DNA of 64,000 nucleotides from an uncultured Clostridia bacterium (GCA_934157035.1 CAKPHG010000003.1:1-64000), one strand, 5' to 3'; counted from the first letter of the stretch, positions 26,736-35,854 are shown. Made by a program: numbers and translations. Notes: generated by a model not told the origin, from the letters alone.

Positions 26736-26831
26736 CAGATGAGCCGTTGGGGACGTTTACCTCCGGCTCATTTATTATTTAATAAATCAGAAAAAATGAG
26801 CCGGAGGTAAACATCCCCAACGGCTCATCTG
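26736..26831. repeat. Large G+C-rich palindrome between deoD and greA
   Basis: Two 36-nt arms (26736-26771 and 26796-26831) are inverted copies differing at one base, with a 24-nt AT-rich loop. The arms start CAGATGAGCCGTTGGGGA and are over 55% G+C in a genome near 28%. It probably works as a terminator for both genes, but its base composition suggests a mobile palindromic (REP- or MITE-like) unit rather than a native terminator. Confidence 0.8.
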
Positions 26832-26832
26832 T

Positions 26833-27312
26833 TTATTTTGTTATTGATAATACTTTGTATTTTATAATTCCTGCTGGCGCATTTACTTCTACTATTTGAT
26901 TCTTTTTTGCACCTAATAGTGCTGCACCTATTGGAGATTCATTTGATATTTTGTTTTGAGATAAGTCAACTTCTGTTGAACCTACTATTGTATAAGTTTC
27001 TTCTTCTTCAAATTCCATATCAAGTACTTTTACTATATTTCCTACTTGTACTGTTTTTGTATCTATTTCAGATTCATCTATAATTTTTGCATATCTTATT
27101 TTGTTTTCTAAATCTGCAATTTTAGCTTCATTTTCTGCTTGAGCTGTTTTTGCTTCATCATATTCTGAATTTTCAGATAAGTCACCAAAACCTAAAGCTA
27201 CTTTTATTCTTTCTGCAACCTCTGCTCTTTTTTCTGTTCTTAAATATTCTAATTCTTTTTCTAATTTATCAAAACCTTCTTGTGTTAATAATACTGCTTT
27301 ATTTTCTTCCAT
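26833..27312 (-). CDS. greA: Transcription elongation factor GreA
   Basis: 159 residues: the N-terminal coiled coil (LTQEGFDKLEKELEYLRTEKR to ENKIRYA) with the acidic tip LSENSEYDEAK, then the FKBP-like C-terminal domain (YTIVGSTEVDL, ISNESPIGAALLG). It rescues stalled RNA polymerase by stimulating transcript cleavage. It starts at an ATG after GGGAGG. Confidence 0.97.
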   Translation of the reverse strand: MEENKAVLLTQEGFDKLEKELEYLRTEKRAEVAERIKVALGFGDLSENSEYDEAKTAQAENEAKIADLENKIRYAKIIDESEIDTKTVQVGNIVKVLDMEFEEEETYTIVGSTEVDLSQNKISNESPIGAALLGAKKNQIVEVNAPAGIIKYKVLSITK

Positions 27313-27355
27313 AATAATTCCTCCCTAAAAAGTATTATCGTTTAAATATATTAAT

Positions 27356-28270
27356 CTAATTTTTAATGTTTGTCAATATTTTTCTAATATTTATTAATTC
27401 TTTTTTGTCTATTTCTCCGTTATTGCCATATATCTTTTTTATTCTTTTAACGTCTTGTATTTTCTTTGTGCTTATACTTTCATACAATTCAACTTTTTTA
27501 AATTCCTCTATAATATTGTTTTCTTTAAAAAAATTTTTTTCACTATCTTCTAATTCTATTTCTACATTTTGTACTATAATTCCTTCAAAACTTTTTAAAT
27601 TTTTTATTTTCTCTTTGCTAAGATTTACAATAATAGCACTTCTGCATATATTATACTCTTGTAATTGTTCATTACTAAAATCCATATTTATTATTATCTT
27701 AGCCTTTTTTAAACTTTTTTTCTTATTGTTAGCTATGCTAAATACAATTGTTTCATTTTCTAATATATCCTCTAACGTTTTATATTTTTCTATTTCTTTA
27801 CTAATAACATTTACTGATTTAAATTCTTGTCCTATATTTTTTATTGTTCTTATGCTCTGTTCATTATATTTATTTGTTAATATAAATACATCTTGTAAAG
27901 CCATTGGTATATTTTCTAATATCTTTTCTAGTATTGTTTTTACATTGTTGTTCATAAAGTCTTTTCCGTTTAAAATTTTAAATTCACTAAAATAATCAAT
28001 ATATTCTTTTAAATCATCTTCTAAAACTATTTGTACTTTTTGTGTTTTTGTCCTTTCTTTTCTTAGTTTTTTTATTATATTTTCGTATATCTTTTTATTA
28101 TTTGTATCAATTACTAAATATACCTTTTTATCTTCACTTATTGTATTTATATAAAAATTATTTGTTCTTTTTGTAATATTTATTAGCATTTTGTGTAAAA
28201 ATTTTGGTGTTTTTTTTAATTCATCTATTTTATCATCTTTTTTCAATCTTTTAATATATACTGTTATCAA
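27356..28270 (-). CDS. Unrecognised 304-residue protein
   Basis: No family was recognised. The protein has alternating alpha/beta content without a signal or membrane segment. The middle has a Rossmann-like rhythm: KTILEKILENIPMALQDVFIL, KSVNVISKEIEKY, AKIIINMDFSNEQL, then SAIIVNLSKEKI and FEGIIVQNVEIEL. The start is a TTG at 28270 eight bases after AGGTGA; that ribosome site lies in the 3' arm of the terminator of the preceding GH18 gene. greA follows 44 bases downstream, so the two may share a transcript. Confidence 0.55.
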   Translation of the reverse strand: MITVYIKRLKKDDKIDELKKTPKFLHKMLINITKRTNNFYINTISEDKKVYLVIDTNNKKIYENIIKKLRKERTKTQKVQIVLEDDLKEYIDYFSEFKILNGKDFMNNNVKTILEKILENIPMALQDVFILTNKYNEQSIRTIKNIGQEFKSVNVISKEIEKYKTLEDILENETIVFSIANNKKKSLKKAKIIINMDFSNEQLQEYNICRSAIIVNLSKEKIKNLKSFEGIIVQNVEIELEDSEKNFFKENNIIEEFKKVELYESISTKKIQDVKRIKKIYGNNGEIDKKELINIRKILTNIKN

Positions 28271-28320
28271 AAAAAATCACCTACCTATAACTTGTTTTTA
28301 ATTATATGTAAGTGATTTTA
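28268..28320 (-). terminator. Terminator after the GH18 gene
   Basis: A long imperfect hairpin, AAATCACTTACATATAA / TTATAGGTAGGTGATTT, with a T run lies directly after the GH18 stop. It overlaps the ribosome site of the next gene. Confidence 0.7.
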
Positions 28321-28329
28321 TCTATATTA

Positions 28330-30006
28330 CTATTTTACATTTATTTCTTGTTCTACTACATTCCATATAGACTGTTTTTCCATGTCTTTTTGCCAATATG
28401 CTGCTCCTGCTAATTTATATTTGTTCATTAGATCAAATTTTGCCTTTATTGATGTTTCATCTTCAATCCACATTTTATAGTCTATTCCATTCTTTTGATA
28501 CTCTACATAGTATTGTTTTAAATCTTCATTCCATTTTCTTTCTGCTTCTTCTGGAACAACTGAATCCACATATTTCATTGCTACTACATTACTTTTTGCT
28601 CCTTCTGAAGTTTCTCTCCAAGCTCTTGTATAAAAAGGCATTCCTAAAATAAGTTTTTCTGAACTTACTTCTTCTCTTTCCACAAATTTTTTAATATTTG
28701 CCTCTACCCAATTTGCTCCTGCTGTAGTTCCTGCTGTTGTTGATGATTCTCCATATTGGTCGTAAGCCATAAATATAATATAATCTGCTACTTTTCCTAT
28801 TTTATTTCTGTTATAGCATAAAGACCATTCTGCACTTCCATCTGGAGCTGTAACATCTACGGAAAGTACTTTTCCATATTCTTTAAGTCTAGGAGCAAGT
28901 TCAATTATAAATCTAGAAAACATATCTCTATCTGATTCGTTCATGTATTCAAAATCTATATTTATACCATCTAGATCATATTTTATCGCTATATTTACTA
29001 TTTGGCTTATTAAATATTCTCTTAGCTTATAGTCATTTAAAATTTCTGATGTAGGTGTTTTATATGAATTATTTGAAACTAATGCCCATACTTTATAATT
29101 ATTATTATGCGCCCATTTTATATATTGTTCTCCAGATTCACCTATGTTTATATTTAATTTTCCTTTTCCCGTTCTTATAATATTTGCCATAGTTGGTGAA
29201 ACAACATTTACACCTTTTATATTAGCTCCGCTTCTATCAGGTGCTGAAGCATATTCTGAATAATAATCCCATACTAGGCTGACTTGTTCCTTTATTTGTT
29301 TTTCTATTTTCATTTCTTCTCTAACAGTATAAATATTAGTTATGTCTTTTGTATATCCTATTACTCCTGCATTTGTTCTTATCTTTGCCCATCCATTATC
29401 TAATTTTGAAATTACTATTACACTATCTGCTTTTTTTACTTTATCAACTGTCTTTGAAAATACAGTTGGTTTATATTTTACCCTTATATCTTTTGAAGCA
29501 TTTGCTTTTTCTTGTTTTCTATCTAATGAATCTATAGTTAATATATTGCTTTCCTTAATATACTTAACTTCTACATTATATACATCATTAAGTTCTGAAA
29601 AAGGTAAATAAAAGTTTCCATCTTTTTTTGTTGCCATTCCATATATTTTTACTCTACTTCCATTTACACTCATTTCTTTTTCTTGTAATTTTAATGTTGC
29701 TACTTTTACATCTGAAGTTGTAATAATTTGGTCATACATATTATCGTAATAAATATCTTCATCAAAAAAATTTGCAATGTCTTTTGTTGACATATATATA
29801 ACATCATCTTCAATATATATATCATATTTCATACTCTTAGTTACATCATTATTATTTATAATTACATTAATTTTATCTTTTATCTCATTTCTAATATAAT
29901 TAGGTGCTATATTAATTATTAATCCTACGATTGTTATAAAAATAGCTATTATAACTATTTTTAATAATATATTAGATTTTTGCTTTTCTTCTTTATTTTC
30001 TCTCAT
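28330..30006 (-). CDS. GH18-family spore-type glycosylase with stalk-like N-terminal domains
   Basis: The start is the ATG at 30006 (MRENKEEKQK), after GGGGAG. The protein has a membrane anchor (about 12-33), a copper-amine-oxidase-like domain (about 45-165), an SH3-like domain (about 170-230), then a GH18 barrel. The catalytic motif LDGINIDFEYMN ends in the proton-donor Glu; VSNNSYKTPT, FMAYDQYGES and ILGMPFYTRAW are other barrel strands. Related YaaH/YdhD-type enzymes act on spore cortex or cell-wall glycans. The N-terminal anchor suggests an extracytoplasmic position. Confidence 0.85.
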   Translation of the reverse strand: MRENKEEKQKSNILLKIVIIAIFITIVGLIINIAPNYIRNEIKDKINVIINNNDVTKSMKYDIYIEDDVIYMSTKDIANFFDEDIYYDNMYDQIITTSDVKVATLKLQEKEMSVNGSRVKIYGMATKKDGNFYLPFSELNDVYNVEVKYIKESNILTIDSLDRKQEKANASKDIRVKYKPTVFSKTVDKVKKADSVIVISKLDNGWAKIRTNAGVIGYTKDITNIYTVREEMKIEKQIKEQVSLVWDYYSEYASAPDRSGANIKGVNVVSPTMANIIRTGKGKLNINIGESGEQYIKWAHNNNYKVWALVSNNSYKTPTSEILNDYKLREYLISQIVNIAIKYDLDGINIDFEYMNESDRDMFSRFIIELAPRLKEYGKVLSVDVTAPDGSAEWSLCYNRNKIGKVADYIIFMAYDQYGESSTTAGTTAGANWVEANIKKFVEREEVSSEKLILGMPFYTRAWRETSEGAKSNVVAMKYVDSVVPEEAERKWNEDLKQYYVEYQKNGIDYKMWIEDETSIKAKFDLMNKYKLAGAAYWQKDMEKQSIWNVVEQEINVK

Positions 30007-30188
30007 ACTTGCTCCCCATTTTTTCTTTTTAATATACACATCTATCTTATATTATCTTTTTCTACTTTTCAAGTTTTTTTTATTTATTTTTCGATTTATT
30101 TTTACTCACTTTAAATTTTAATAATTTGCATAAAATGAAAAAAATAGGAAACGATATAAATATAAAATTTTGAAAGGACTGATATAAA

Positions 30189-30395
30189 ATGGAAAAACAT
30201 ATTAAAGTAACTGGGACTTCTACTATTTCTTGGAAAGATGCTATTATTCAAACAATAGCAGAAGCTTCTAAAACTATTGATTATTTAACTGAAGTTAAAA
30301 TTTTAGAGCAAAGAGCAAAAATAAATGGTAAAAAAATAACTGATTATTACGTTGAGTTAGATTTATCTTTTACTATTGATCGTGATAGAGATTAA
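30189..30395 (+). CDS. Dodecin-family flavin-binding protein
   Basis: 68 residues matching dodecin: TSTISWKDAIIQTIAEASKTI and the strand KITDYYVELDLSFTID. Dodecins form hollow 12-mers that store FMN/riboflavin or coenzyme A. It sits 24 bases upstream of spoVAC with a good AAGGAC-type site, so it may be transcribed with the spoVA genes in the forespore. Confidence 0.88.
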   Translation: MEKHIKVTGTSTISWKDAIIQTIAEASKTIDYLTEVKILEQRAKINGKKITDYYVELDLSFTIDRDRD

Positions 30396-30418
30396 AAAGA
30401 AAGGAAAGTGATAATTTT

Positions 30419-30862
30419 ATGAATCCTTTAGAGACCCCCGAAAAATATAGTAACTATGTAGACAAAAAATCACCCAATTCACCTATTTTAAAAAATTGTT
30501 TCAATGCTTTTTGGACTGGTGGATTAATTTGTTCCATTGGTCAAATCATTTTTGATTTTTGTAAATTTCAAGGAATGGATGTAACTACATGTAATACTAT
30601 TGTATCTATTATTTTAATAGGTATTTCAGCTTTTCTAACCAGTTTAAATATTTTTAATAAAATTGGTAAATTCTGTGGTGCTGGCTCTCTTGTACCAATT
30701 ACAGGTTTTGCTAATTCAATTGTTTCACCAGCTATTGAATACAAATCAGAAGGCTATGTAATGGGTGTTGGTGGAAAAATGTTTACTGTAGCAGGTCCTG
30801 TACTTGTTTTTGGTATATCTTCTTCTGTTATTATTGGTATTTTAGCAACTTTATTTAGTTAA
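30419..30862 (+). CDS. spoVAC: Stage V sporulation protein AC
   Basis: A 147-residue membrane protein of the SpoVA dipicolinic-acid channel. Features are PNSPILKNCFNAFWTGGLICSIGQ, GKFCGAGSLVPITGFANS and the YVMGVGGKMFTVAGPVLVFG segment. It acts in the inner forespore membrane in Ca-DPA uptake and release. The start is the ATG after GAAAGGAAAG. It is followed by spoVAD and spoVAE in the usual order. Confidence 0.96.
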   Translation: MNPLETPEKYSNYVDKKSPNSPILKNCFNAFWTGGLICSIGQIIFDFCKFQGMDVTTCNTIVSIILIGISAFLTSLNIFNKIGKFCGAGSLVPITGFANSIVSPAIEYKSEGYVMGVGGKMFTVAGPVLVFGISSSVIIGILATLFS

Positions 30863-30880
30863 TTAGAAAGGATGATTTTT

Positions 30881-31886
30881 ATGAATAAGTTAGGAAAACA
30901 AACTCTACATTTTGATAAACCTATTACAGTTGTTGAAGTTGCTTCTATCGTAGGTCCAAAAGAAGCACAAGGTCCACTAGCTAGTTATTTTGATAAATGC
31001 CTAGATGATGAATTCTGGGGTGAAAAAACATGGGAAAAAGCTGAAAGTAAAATAATAAAAGAAACAGTAAATATGGTAATTGCCAAATCTAATATTGCAT
31101 CTTCAGATATCGATTATTGCTTTGCTGGTGATTTACTTAATCAATGTATTTCTTCTTCTTTTGGTTTAAGGGAAATAAACATTCCGTTTTTTGGTATTTT
31201 TGGTGCATGCTCTACTTTTGTAGAGAGTATGTGTTTAGGAAGCGTTTTTTTAGAAGCAAATGCTGCTAAAAATGTACTTTGCGCTGCATCTAGTCATTTT
31301 TGTAGTGCTGAAAAACAATTTAGATTTCCTTTAGAATTAGGAAACCAACGACCTCCTACTAGTCAGTGGACAGTTACTGGCTCTGGTGCAACTATTTTAT
31401 CTACAAATGGAAATGGCCCTTTTGTTACTCATATTACCCCCGGAAAAATTGTAGACATGGGCATTAAAGATGCAAATAACATGGGAGCTGCAATGGCACC
31501 CGCTGCATTTGATACTTTAATTACCCACTTAGAAGATACTGGTAGAAAACCTAGTTATTATGATGCTATTATTACTGGAGATTTAGGACATATTGGAAAA
31601 CAAATTCTTCAAGATCTATGTAAAACAAAAGGTTATAATATTGACGCAAACTATAATGATTGTGGTGTATTAATTTTTGACAAAGAAAAACAAGATACTC
31701 ACAGTGGTGGAAGTGGATGTGCTTGTGTACGGAACTGTATTTTCTGGATACTTTTTTAAACAATTAAGAGATAAAAAAATAAATAAAATTTTATTAATTG
31801 CAACTGGCGCTTTAACTAATGCCACTACTTCTCAACAAGGAGAATCTATTCCTGGTATTGCTCATGCTATTGCAATAGAAAACTAA
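30881..31886 (+). CDS. spoVAD: Stage V sporulation protein AD, +1 frame break at an in-frame CGG
   Basis: SpoVAD is the thiolase-fold, DPA-binding soluble subunit of the SpoVA complex. The frame from the ATG at 30881 (after AAAGGA) runs through IPFFGIFGACSTFVE and the C-terminal GGSGCACV. It then meets an in-frame CGG (codon 284, 31730-31732) and would soon stop in the wrong frame (RNCIFWILF). Skipping the C gives V-GTVFSGYFFKQLRDK and the normal end GESIPGIAHAIAIEN at 31886. Total 1006 nt is 3n+1. Both neighbours are intact and the residual frame has no other damage, so a working frameshift is more likely than decay. The deletion-equivalent position matches the family's C-S-A-V-V length. Confidence 0.88.
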
Positions 31887-31907
31887 CATTTTTAGAAAGG
31901 AGTTTTT

Positions 31908-32294
31908 ATGGAATTTATACAAAGTATTGATTTTATGCAATTACTTCGCTGTTTTGTTGTTGGTGGAATTATTTGTATTATAGGTCAAATTTTAATAGAT
32001 AAGACTAAACTTACACCTGCAAGAATTCTTGTTGTTTTTGTTACAACTGGTGCAATTCTTGGTGGGCTTGGTTTATATAAATATATAATTGATTTTGCTG
32101 GTTGTGGTGCTACTGTTCCTTTAACTGGCTTTGGTGCAAATTTAGCTAAAGGCGCTATTGAAGAAGTTAAAAATAGTGGTCTTCTTGGAGCTTTTGTAGG
32201 TGGTGTTAAAGCATCAAGTGGTGGAATTGCAGCTGCTGTTTTCTTTGGATACATTGCCTCATTAATTGCAAAACCAAAAATGAAAAAACAATAA
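31908..32294 (+). CDS. spoVAE: Stage V sporulation protein AE
   Basis: A 128-residue membrane subunit with RCFVVGGIICIIGQILID, YIIDFAGCGATVPLTGFGANL and FVGGVKASSGGIAAAV, all typical of SpoVAE. It completes the AC-AD-AE set in the forespore inner membrane. The start is an ATG after AAAGGAG, 21 bases past the restored spoVAD stop. Confidence 0.95.
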   Translation: MEFIQSIDFMQLLRCFVVGGIICIIGQILIDKTKLTPARILVVFVTTGAILGGLGLYKYIIDFAGCGATVPLTGFGANLAKGAIEEVKNSGLLGAFVGGVKASSGGIAAAVFFGYIASLIAKPKMKKQ

Positions 32295-32316
32295 CTTATA
32301 TAGACAACAAACCAAA

Positions 32317-32382
32317 ATATTAAGGAACGGACAAGTTTAGTTTAACCAAAAGCTAGACCTATCCGTTCCTTAATATTTTACT
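32317..32382. terminator. Bidirectional terminator after spoVAE
   Basis: The long perfect stem TATTAAGGAACGGA / TCCGTTCCTTAATA has a ~35-nt loop, between converging genes. Confidence 0.8.
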
Positions 32383-32387
32383 AAAAT

Positions 32388-32978
32388 TTAAAAAATGTTT
32401 TTCTTGATTTTATCATATATATCATACCAACTATAAACTCTTGTTATATTTTCTCCTTTAACATCTTTATTGTATAAGTTATTATAACAAAATGTTGGTA
32501 CTTTACTTGATATATCTACTATATTTATTGGTGAATCTTCTATCATTAGTTCTATGTAATTTCCTACTACATATGGCAGTTTGCTTCCCTCTGTGTATAT
32601 TATTTTATTATATGGAATTTCATTTTCTTTTAGCCATCTAGGTACTATTTCATCTCTCATTTTTCCTATATATTCTTTTGGAACGCCATAATCATTTCTC
32701 GCAGTGATTATATAAATTTCGTGTCCTTCTTCTTTTAATTTTTTTATTACTTCTGAAGCCAAATCTCTTGCTGGATACTTTGTAGCATAATATATAATAT
32801 ATTCATTCCAGAATTTTATTCCTTGCTCTTCTGTCCAATTAAAAGTTTTAAATTCATCATATTCTATATTTTCAATATTAAGTGATATGTTATTTTCTAC
32901 ACAAAACTTTGATCCATAATCTGCTAAAAATCTTTCCATATCTGTTAGTACGCCGTCAATATCAATTCCTATTCTCAT
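32388..32978 (-). CDS. HAD-family 5'-nucleotidase-like protein
   Basis: 196 residues. Motif I is IGIDIDGVLTDMERFL, motif II is IYIITARNDYG, and the late acidic motif is ELMIEDSPINIVDI, the layout of NT5C/YqfW-type nucleotidases. WNEYIIYYATKYPARDLASEVI fits the cap region. The substrate is not shown; nucleoside monophosphates are the usual ones for this branch. Confidence 0.75.
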   Translation of the reverse strand: MRIGIDIDGVLTDMERFLADYGSKFCVENNISLNIENIEYDEFKTFNWTEEQGIKFWNEYIIYYATKYPARDLASEVIKKLKEEGHEIYIITARNDYGVPKEYIGKMRDEIVPRWLKENEIPYNKIIYTEGSKLPYVVGNYIELMIEDSPINIVDISSKVPTFCYNNLYNKDVKGENITRVYSWYDIYDKIKKNIF

Positions 32979-33181
32979 ATTTTTCTCCTTATGTTATATA
33001 TTTTTCATATTTATATTATATTTAAATTTTGCTTTAGTCAATAATATAATTAAATAATTTTAAAGGATATATCTATGTTTTTGTTTTATGTAAAAGGAGA
33101 AAGTGAGTAAGTCCCCAAATGTCCTTTGAGACCAAAAAAATAAAAAGCACATTTTATGCTTTTTACTTTTTATTATTTTTA
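32979..33181. other. Gap with rplT terminator and a G+C-rich scrap
   Basis: No gene was seen. A hairpin, AAAAAGCA-CATTTTA-TGCTTTTT (about 33144-33167), terminates the infC operon. Just beside it, GTAAGTCCCCAAATGTCC (33108-33125) is G+C-rich and may be a worn copy of the palindromic unit seen at 26.7 kb. Confidence 0.5.
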
Positions 33182-33529
33182 TTATTTACTTGCTTTTTTT
33201 ACTATTTCAGCAAATGCTTTTGGATCGCTAACTGCTAATTCTGCAAGCATTTTTCTGTTTACAACTATGTTGTTCTTTTTCATTCCAGCTACTAATTTAC
33301 TATATGTTGTTCCATTCATTCTTGCAGCTGCATTAATTCTTGCTATCCATAATTTTCTAAAGTTTGATTTTTTGTCTTTTCTTCCTACATAAGCATAAGC
33401 TCCTGATTTCATAACAGCTTGTTTAGCCATTCTAAATCTATAGTGTTTTGCTCCATAGTAACCTTTTGCTCTTTTTAATATTTTTTTATGTTTTTTACGA
33501 GTTATTATTGCTGTTTTTACTCTTGCCAT
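33182..33529 (-). CDS. rplT: 50S ribosomal protein L20
   Basis: 115 residues of a typical L20: MARVKTAIITRKKHKKILK, GYYGAKHYRFRMAKQAV and FRKLWIARINAAAR. It binds 23S rRNA in early 50S assembly and in Firmicutes represses its own operon through the infC leader. It is third gene of infC-rpmI-rplT. Confidence 0.98.
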   Translation of the reverse strand: MARVKTAIITRKKHKKILKRAKGYYGAKHYRFRMAKQAVMKSGAYAYVGRKDKKSNFRKLWIARINAAARMNGTTYSKLVAGMKKNNIVVNRKMLAELAVSDPKAFAEIVKKASK

Positions 33530-33549
33530 TTTATTTCACCTTCCTTTAA

Positions 33550-33753
33550 TTAATTACCGTATGGTAACATTCTTTTAATTCCTGCTTCACATGTTTTGTC
33601 TGCGTAAGCATCTTGTATTTTTCCTCTTGATTTTGCTCTTGAAGTTTTATTTGCTAAAAGATGTCTTCTATTTGATTTTGTTCTTTTAACTTTTCCTGTT
33701 GCTGTATAAGAATATCTTTTCTTTGCAGCTTTATTTGTTTTTAACTTTGGCAT
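33550..33753 (-). CDS. rpmI: 50S ribosomal protein L35
   Basis: 67 residues: MPKLKTNKAAKKRYSYTATG, KRTKSNRRHLLANKT. It is a normal L35 in length and sequence, between infC and rplT, with AGGAGG before the ATG. Confidence 0.98.
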   Translation of the reverse strand: MPKLKTNKAAKKRYSYTATGKVKRTKSNRRHLLANKTSRAKSRGKIQDAYADKTCEAGIKRMLPYGN

Positions 33754-33812
33754 ATAATTTTCCTCCTCTTTGTTTTTACAATTAATTATTTATATTAAAT
33801 TAGCTCTTTAAG

Positions 33813-34328
33813 TTATTTTTCTACTTTTTTTGCTAATATAATAAACATATTTTTACCTTCTAATACTGGTTTCTTTTCTGGAACTGCAACATCTGCTAAT
33901 TCTTCTATGAATTTGTTTAGTGCTATTTCACCTTGTTTTACATAGTTTAATTCTCTTCCACGGAAACGAACTGTAATTTTTACTTTATTTCCATCCTCAA
34001 TGAATTTTTTAGCATTTTTACATTTAAATCCAAAGTCATGTTCTTCAATATTAGGTGTAATTCTTATTTCTTTTACTTCAAATGTTTTTTGTTTTTTCTT
34101 AGCTTCTTTTTCACGTTTTGCTTGTTCAAATTTATATTTTCCATAATTCATTAGTTTACATATTGGTACTTCTGTATTTGGAGAAACTAATACTAAATCT
34201 AATTTTTTTTCATAAGCCATATCTAAAGCTTCATTTAAAGATATTGGGCCTATTTTTTCTCCTTCATTTGTTATAATTTGAACCTCTTTTGCTCTTATTT
34301 GTTCATTAATTGGTAAATCTTGTTTTAT
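33813..34328 (-). CDS. infC: Translation initiation factor IF-3, with an ATA start
   Basis: IF-3 binds the 30S subunit and checks initiator tRNA and start codon. The N-terminal DLPINEQIRAKEVQII, linker, and C-terminal TPNIEEHDFGFKCKNAKKFI, then VKITVRFRGREL are typical. No ATG, GTG or TTG lies at a proper distance from the GGAGGTG site (34334-34340); the codon in the right place is ATA at 34328. IF-3 genes characteristically begin with rare AUU/AUA-type codons, which lets IF-3 repress its own translation. A TTG further up would place the ribosome site inside the coding region. Confidence 0.92.
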   Translation of the reverse strand: MKQDLPINEQIRAKEVQIITNEGEKIGPISLNEALDMAYEKKLDLVLVSPNTEVPICKLMNYGKYKFEQAKREKEAKKKQKTFEVKEIRITPNIEEHDFGFKCKNAKKFIEDGNKVKITVRFRGRELNYVKQGEIALNKFIEELADVAVPEKKPVLEGKNMFIILAKKVEK

Positions 34329-34344
34329 AAAAAACACCTCCAAA

Positions 34345-34530
34345 AATTAATATACATGAAAAAAAGATTGACTTGAAGCCAATCCACTTTTACATAAATA
34401 TAACACTAGTTATTCACTAGAAACAAATATTTAGTAACCTTTTTCCACAAAGTTAAGGTGAGAAGTGGATAACTTCTTCTTTTTTCAATAGACCTATTGT
34501 ATTACATTTTTATTTTTTTGTCAATACTTC
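34345..34530 (-). promoter_or_regulatory. infC promoter and L20-type autoregulatory leader
   Basis: A consensus promoter on the minus strand (TTGACA at 34524-34519, 17-base spacer, TACAAT at 34501-34496) drives a 150-base untranslated leader. The leader has several pairing segments (AGAAGTTATCCACTTCT) and ends in a terminator hairpin, GATTGGCTTCAAGTCAATC, followed by a T run, at about 34362-34384. This arrangement matches the L20 leader of Firmicute infC-rpmI-rplT operons, in which L20 promotes termination. Confidence 0.8.
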
Positions 34531-34589
34531 TTTTCTATTTTTTCTAATATTGTCTATAAATAAGTAAATTAGACTTTATTAACCTATAA

Positions 34590-34622
34590 AAAAGACAAGT
34601 ATATTATTTTATACTTGCCTTT
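34590..34622 (-). terminator. Terminator after the MFS gene
   Basis: The inverted repeat GACAAGTATA / TATACTTGCC with a T run lies 10 bases past the MFS stop. Confidence 0.7.
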
Positions 34623-34632
34623 CTTAGGAATT

Positions 34633-35823
34633 TTATTTTTTGTCTCTTTCACATTTTTTAAGTCTACTATATGTGTAAAGTGAAATAGGAGCAAATATTA
34701 TAATCATTCCTACTAATGCCAATTGTATTTTAATATTTCCTAAGTAATTAATAACATATACTAATGGAATGTATAGTAGCCTTGCACCAGTTGATGCTAT
34801 AGACATTACACTTGTTTGATTTTCTTCTTTTGTATTTTCTTGTAAAGGTGTAATTAAACTTGCTGAAGCTAATCCTGTAATTAGTCCATTTAATACAAAT
34901 ACCCATACTGTATAAATATTTGTATTTATAATTAACACGCTCATCCATAAAAATGTTATAATCGCAGATATAATAAATTTAGTAGATGTTTTAATATTAA
35001 TTATTTTCTCAGATAGTTTAGCTCCAAGCACTTTGAATATTTCCGTTAATATCCATCCTACGCTTACTATTTCAATAGGTATACCTACCATAATCATTAA
35101 AGGAGTAAAAACCCAAATATGTGGATGCGTTATTTCTTTGCCTATTATATAAGAAAGCAAATACGTTCTTGTTTTCTTATCTTTTATTATTTCTTTAGCA
35201 TTAATACACATATCCTTTAACATATTTTTGTTTCTTTTCTCGCTTTTCTTTGCTAAATCCTCTATAAAGAAAGCTAAAAAACCTCCGCTAATATATGGTA
35301 AAAATGACATTCCTACCGCCAATCTTAAACTGTATTTAGATATATATCCACCTATTATCATTACTATGAATGTACAAATATATCTTAAAGTATATATTCT
35401 AGCATTCATTTTTCTAAATAATTTTCCAGTTGGATCTATCTTATCTGCATTGTATTTAATAAAAGATTGGTCTACTCCATTTGTCATTGCCATAAATATT
35501 CCAAGCATGCATTCTGCAAATATCACCATAGCTATATCTTTAGAAAATGCATAATATAGAAATGTTAAGGCTACTCCAATGTCTCCTATAATATTCATTT
35601 TTTTCTTATCAAACCTATCTGCTAAATATCCCATTGGAATATCTAAACAAACAATTGATATTGTAAACATCATCTGTGTAAATCCAATATCTGTTTGATT
35701 CATTCCTATTGAGTTCCAAAAAAGATTTATAATTGGAACAGAAAATCCAGCTCCTATTGATGTAAGTACTGTCTCAATTACCGTTAAGTTTAAATTTTTC
35801 TTATAGTTGTCTACTACTTTCAC
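34633..35823 (-). CDS. Major facilitator superfamily transporter
   Basis: About 396 residues with 11-12 membrane helices. The loop 2-3 MFS motif is MGYLADRFDKKKMNIIGDIG. The start chosen is a GTG at 35823, seven bases after AAGGAGG; the longer frame begins in the upstream terminator hairpin, which cannot be right for an attenuated transcript. The substrate is unknown. Control by a transcription attenuator immediately before the gene fits drug efflux pumps of this type, but that is inference. Confidence 0.85.
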   Translation of the reverse strand: MKVVDNYKKNLNLTVIETVLTSIGAGFSVPIINLFWNSIGMNQTDIGFTQMMFTISIVCLDIPMGYLADRFDKKKMNIIGDIGVALTFLYYAFSKDIAMVIFAECMLGIFMAMTNGVDQSFIKYNADKIDPTGKLFRKMNARIYTLRYICTFIVMIIGGYISKYSLRLAVGMSFLPYISGGFLAFFIEDLAKKSEKRNKNMLKDMCINAKEIIKDKKTRTYLLSYIIGKEITHPHIWVFTPLMIMVGIPIEIVSVGWILTEIFKVLGAKLSEKIINIKTSTKFIISAIITFLWMSVLIINTNIYTVWVFVLNGLITGLASASLITPLQENTKEENQTSVMSIASTGARLLYIPLVYVINYLGNIKIQLALVGMIIIFAPISLYTYSRLKKCERDKK

Positions 35824-35854
35824 AATTTTTCCTCCTTCTTTTTTGAATACAAAA

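Noticed and set aside
31572..31763. Minus-strand ORF opposite the spoVAD break
   Set aside because: It is a shadow of spoVAD with no ribosome site and no recognisable protein.
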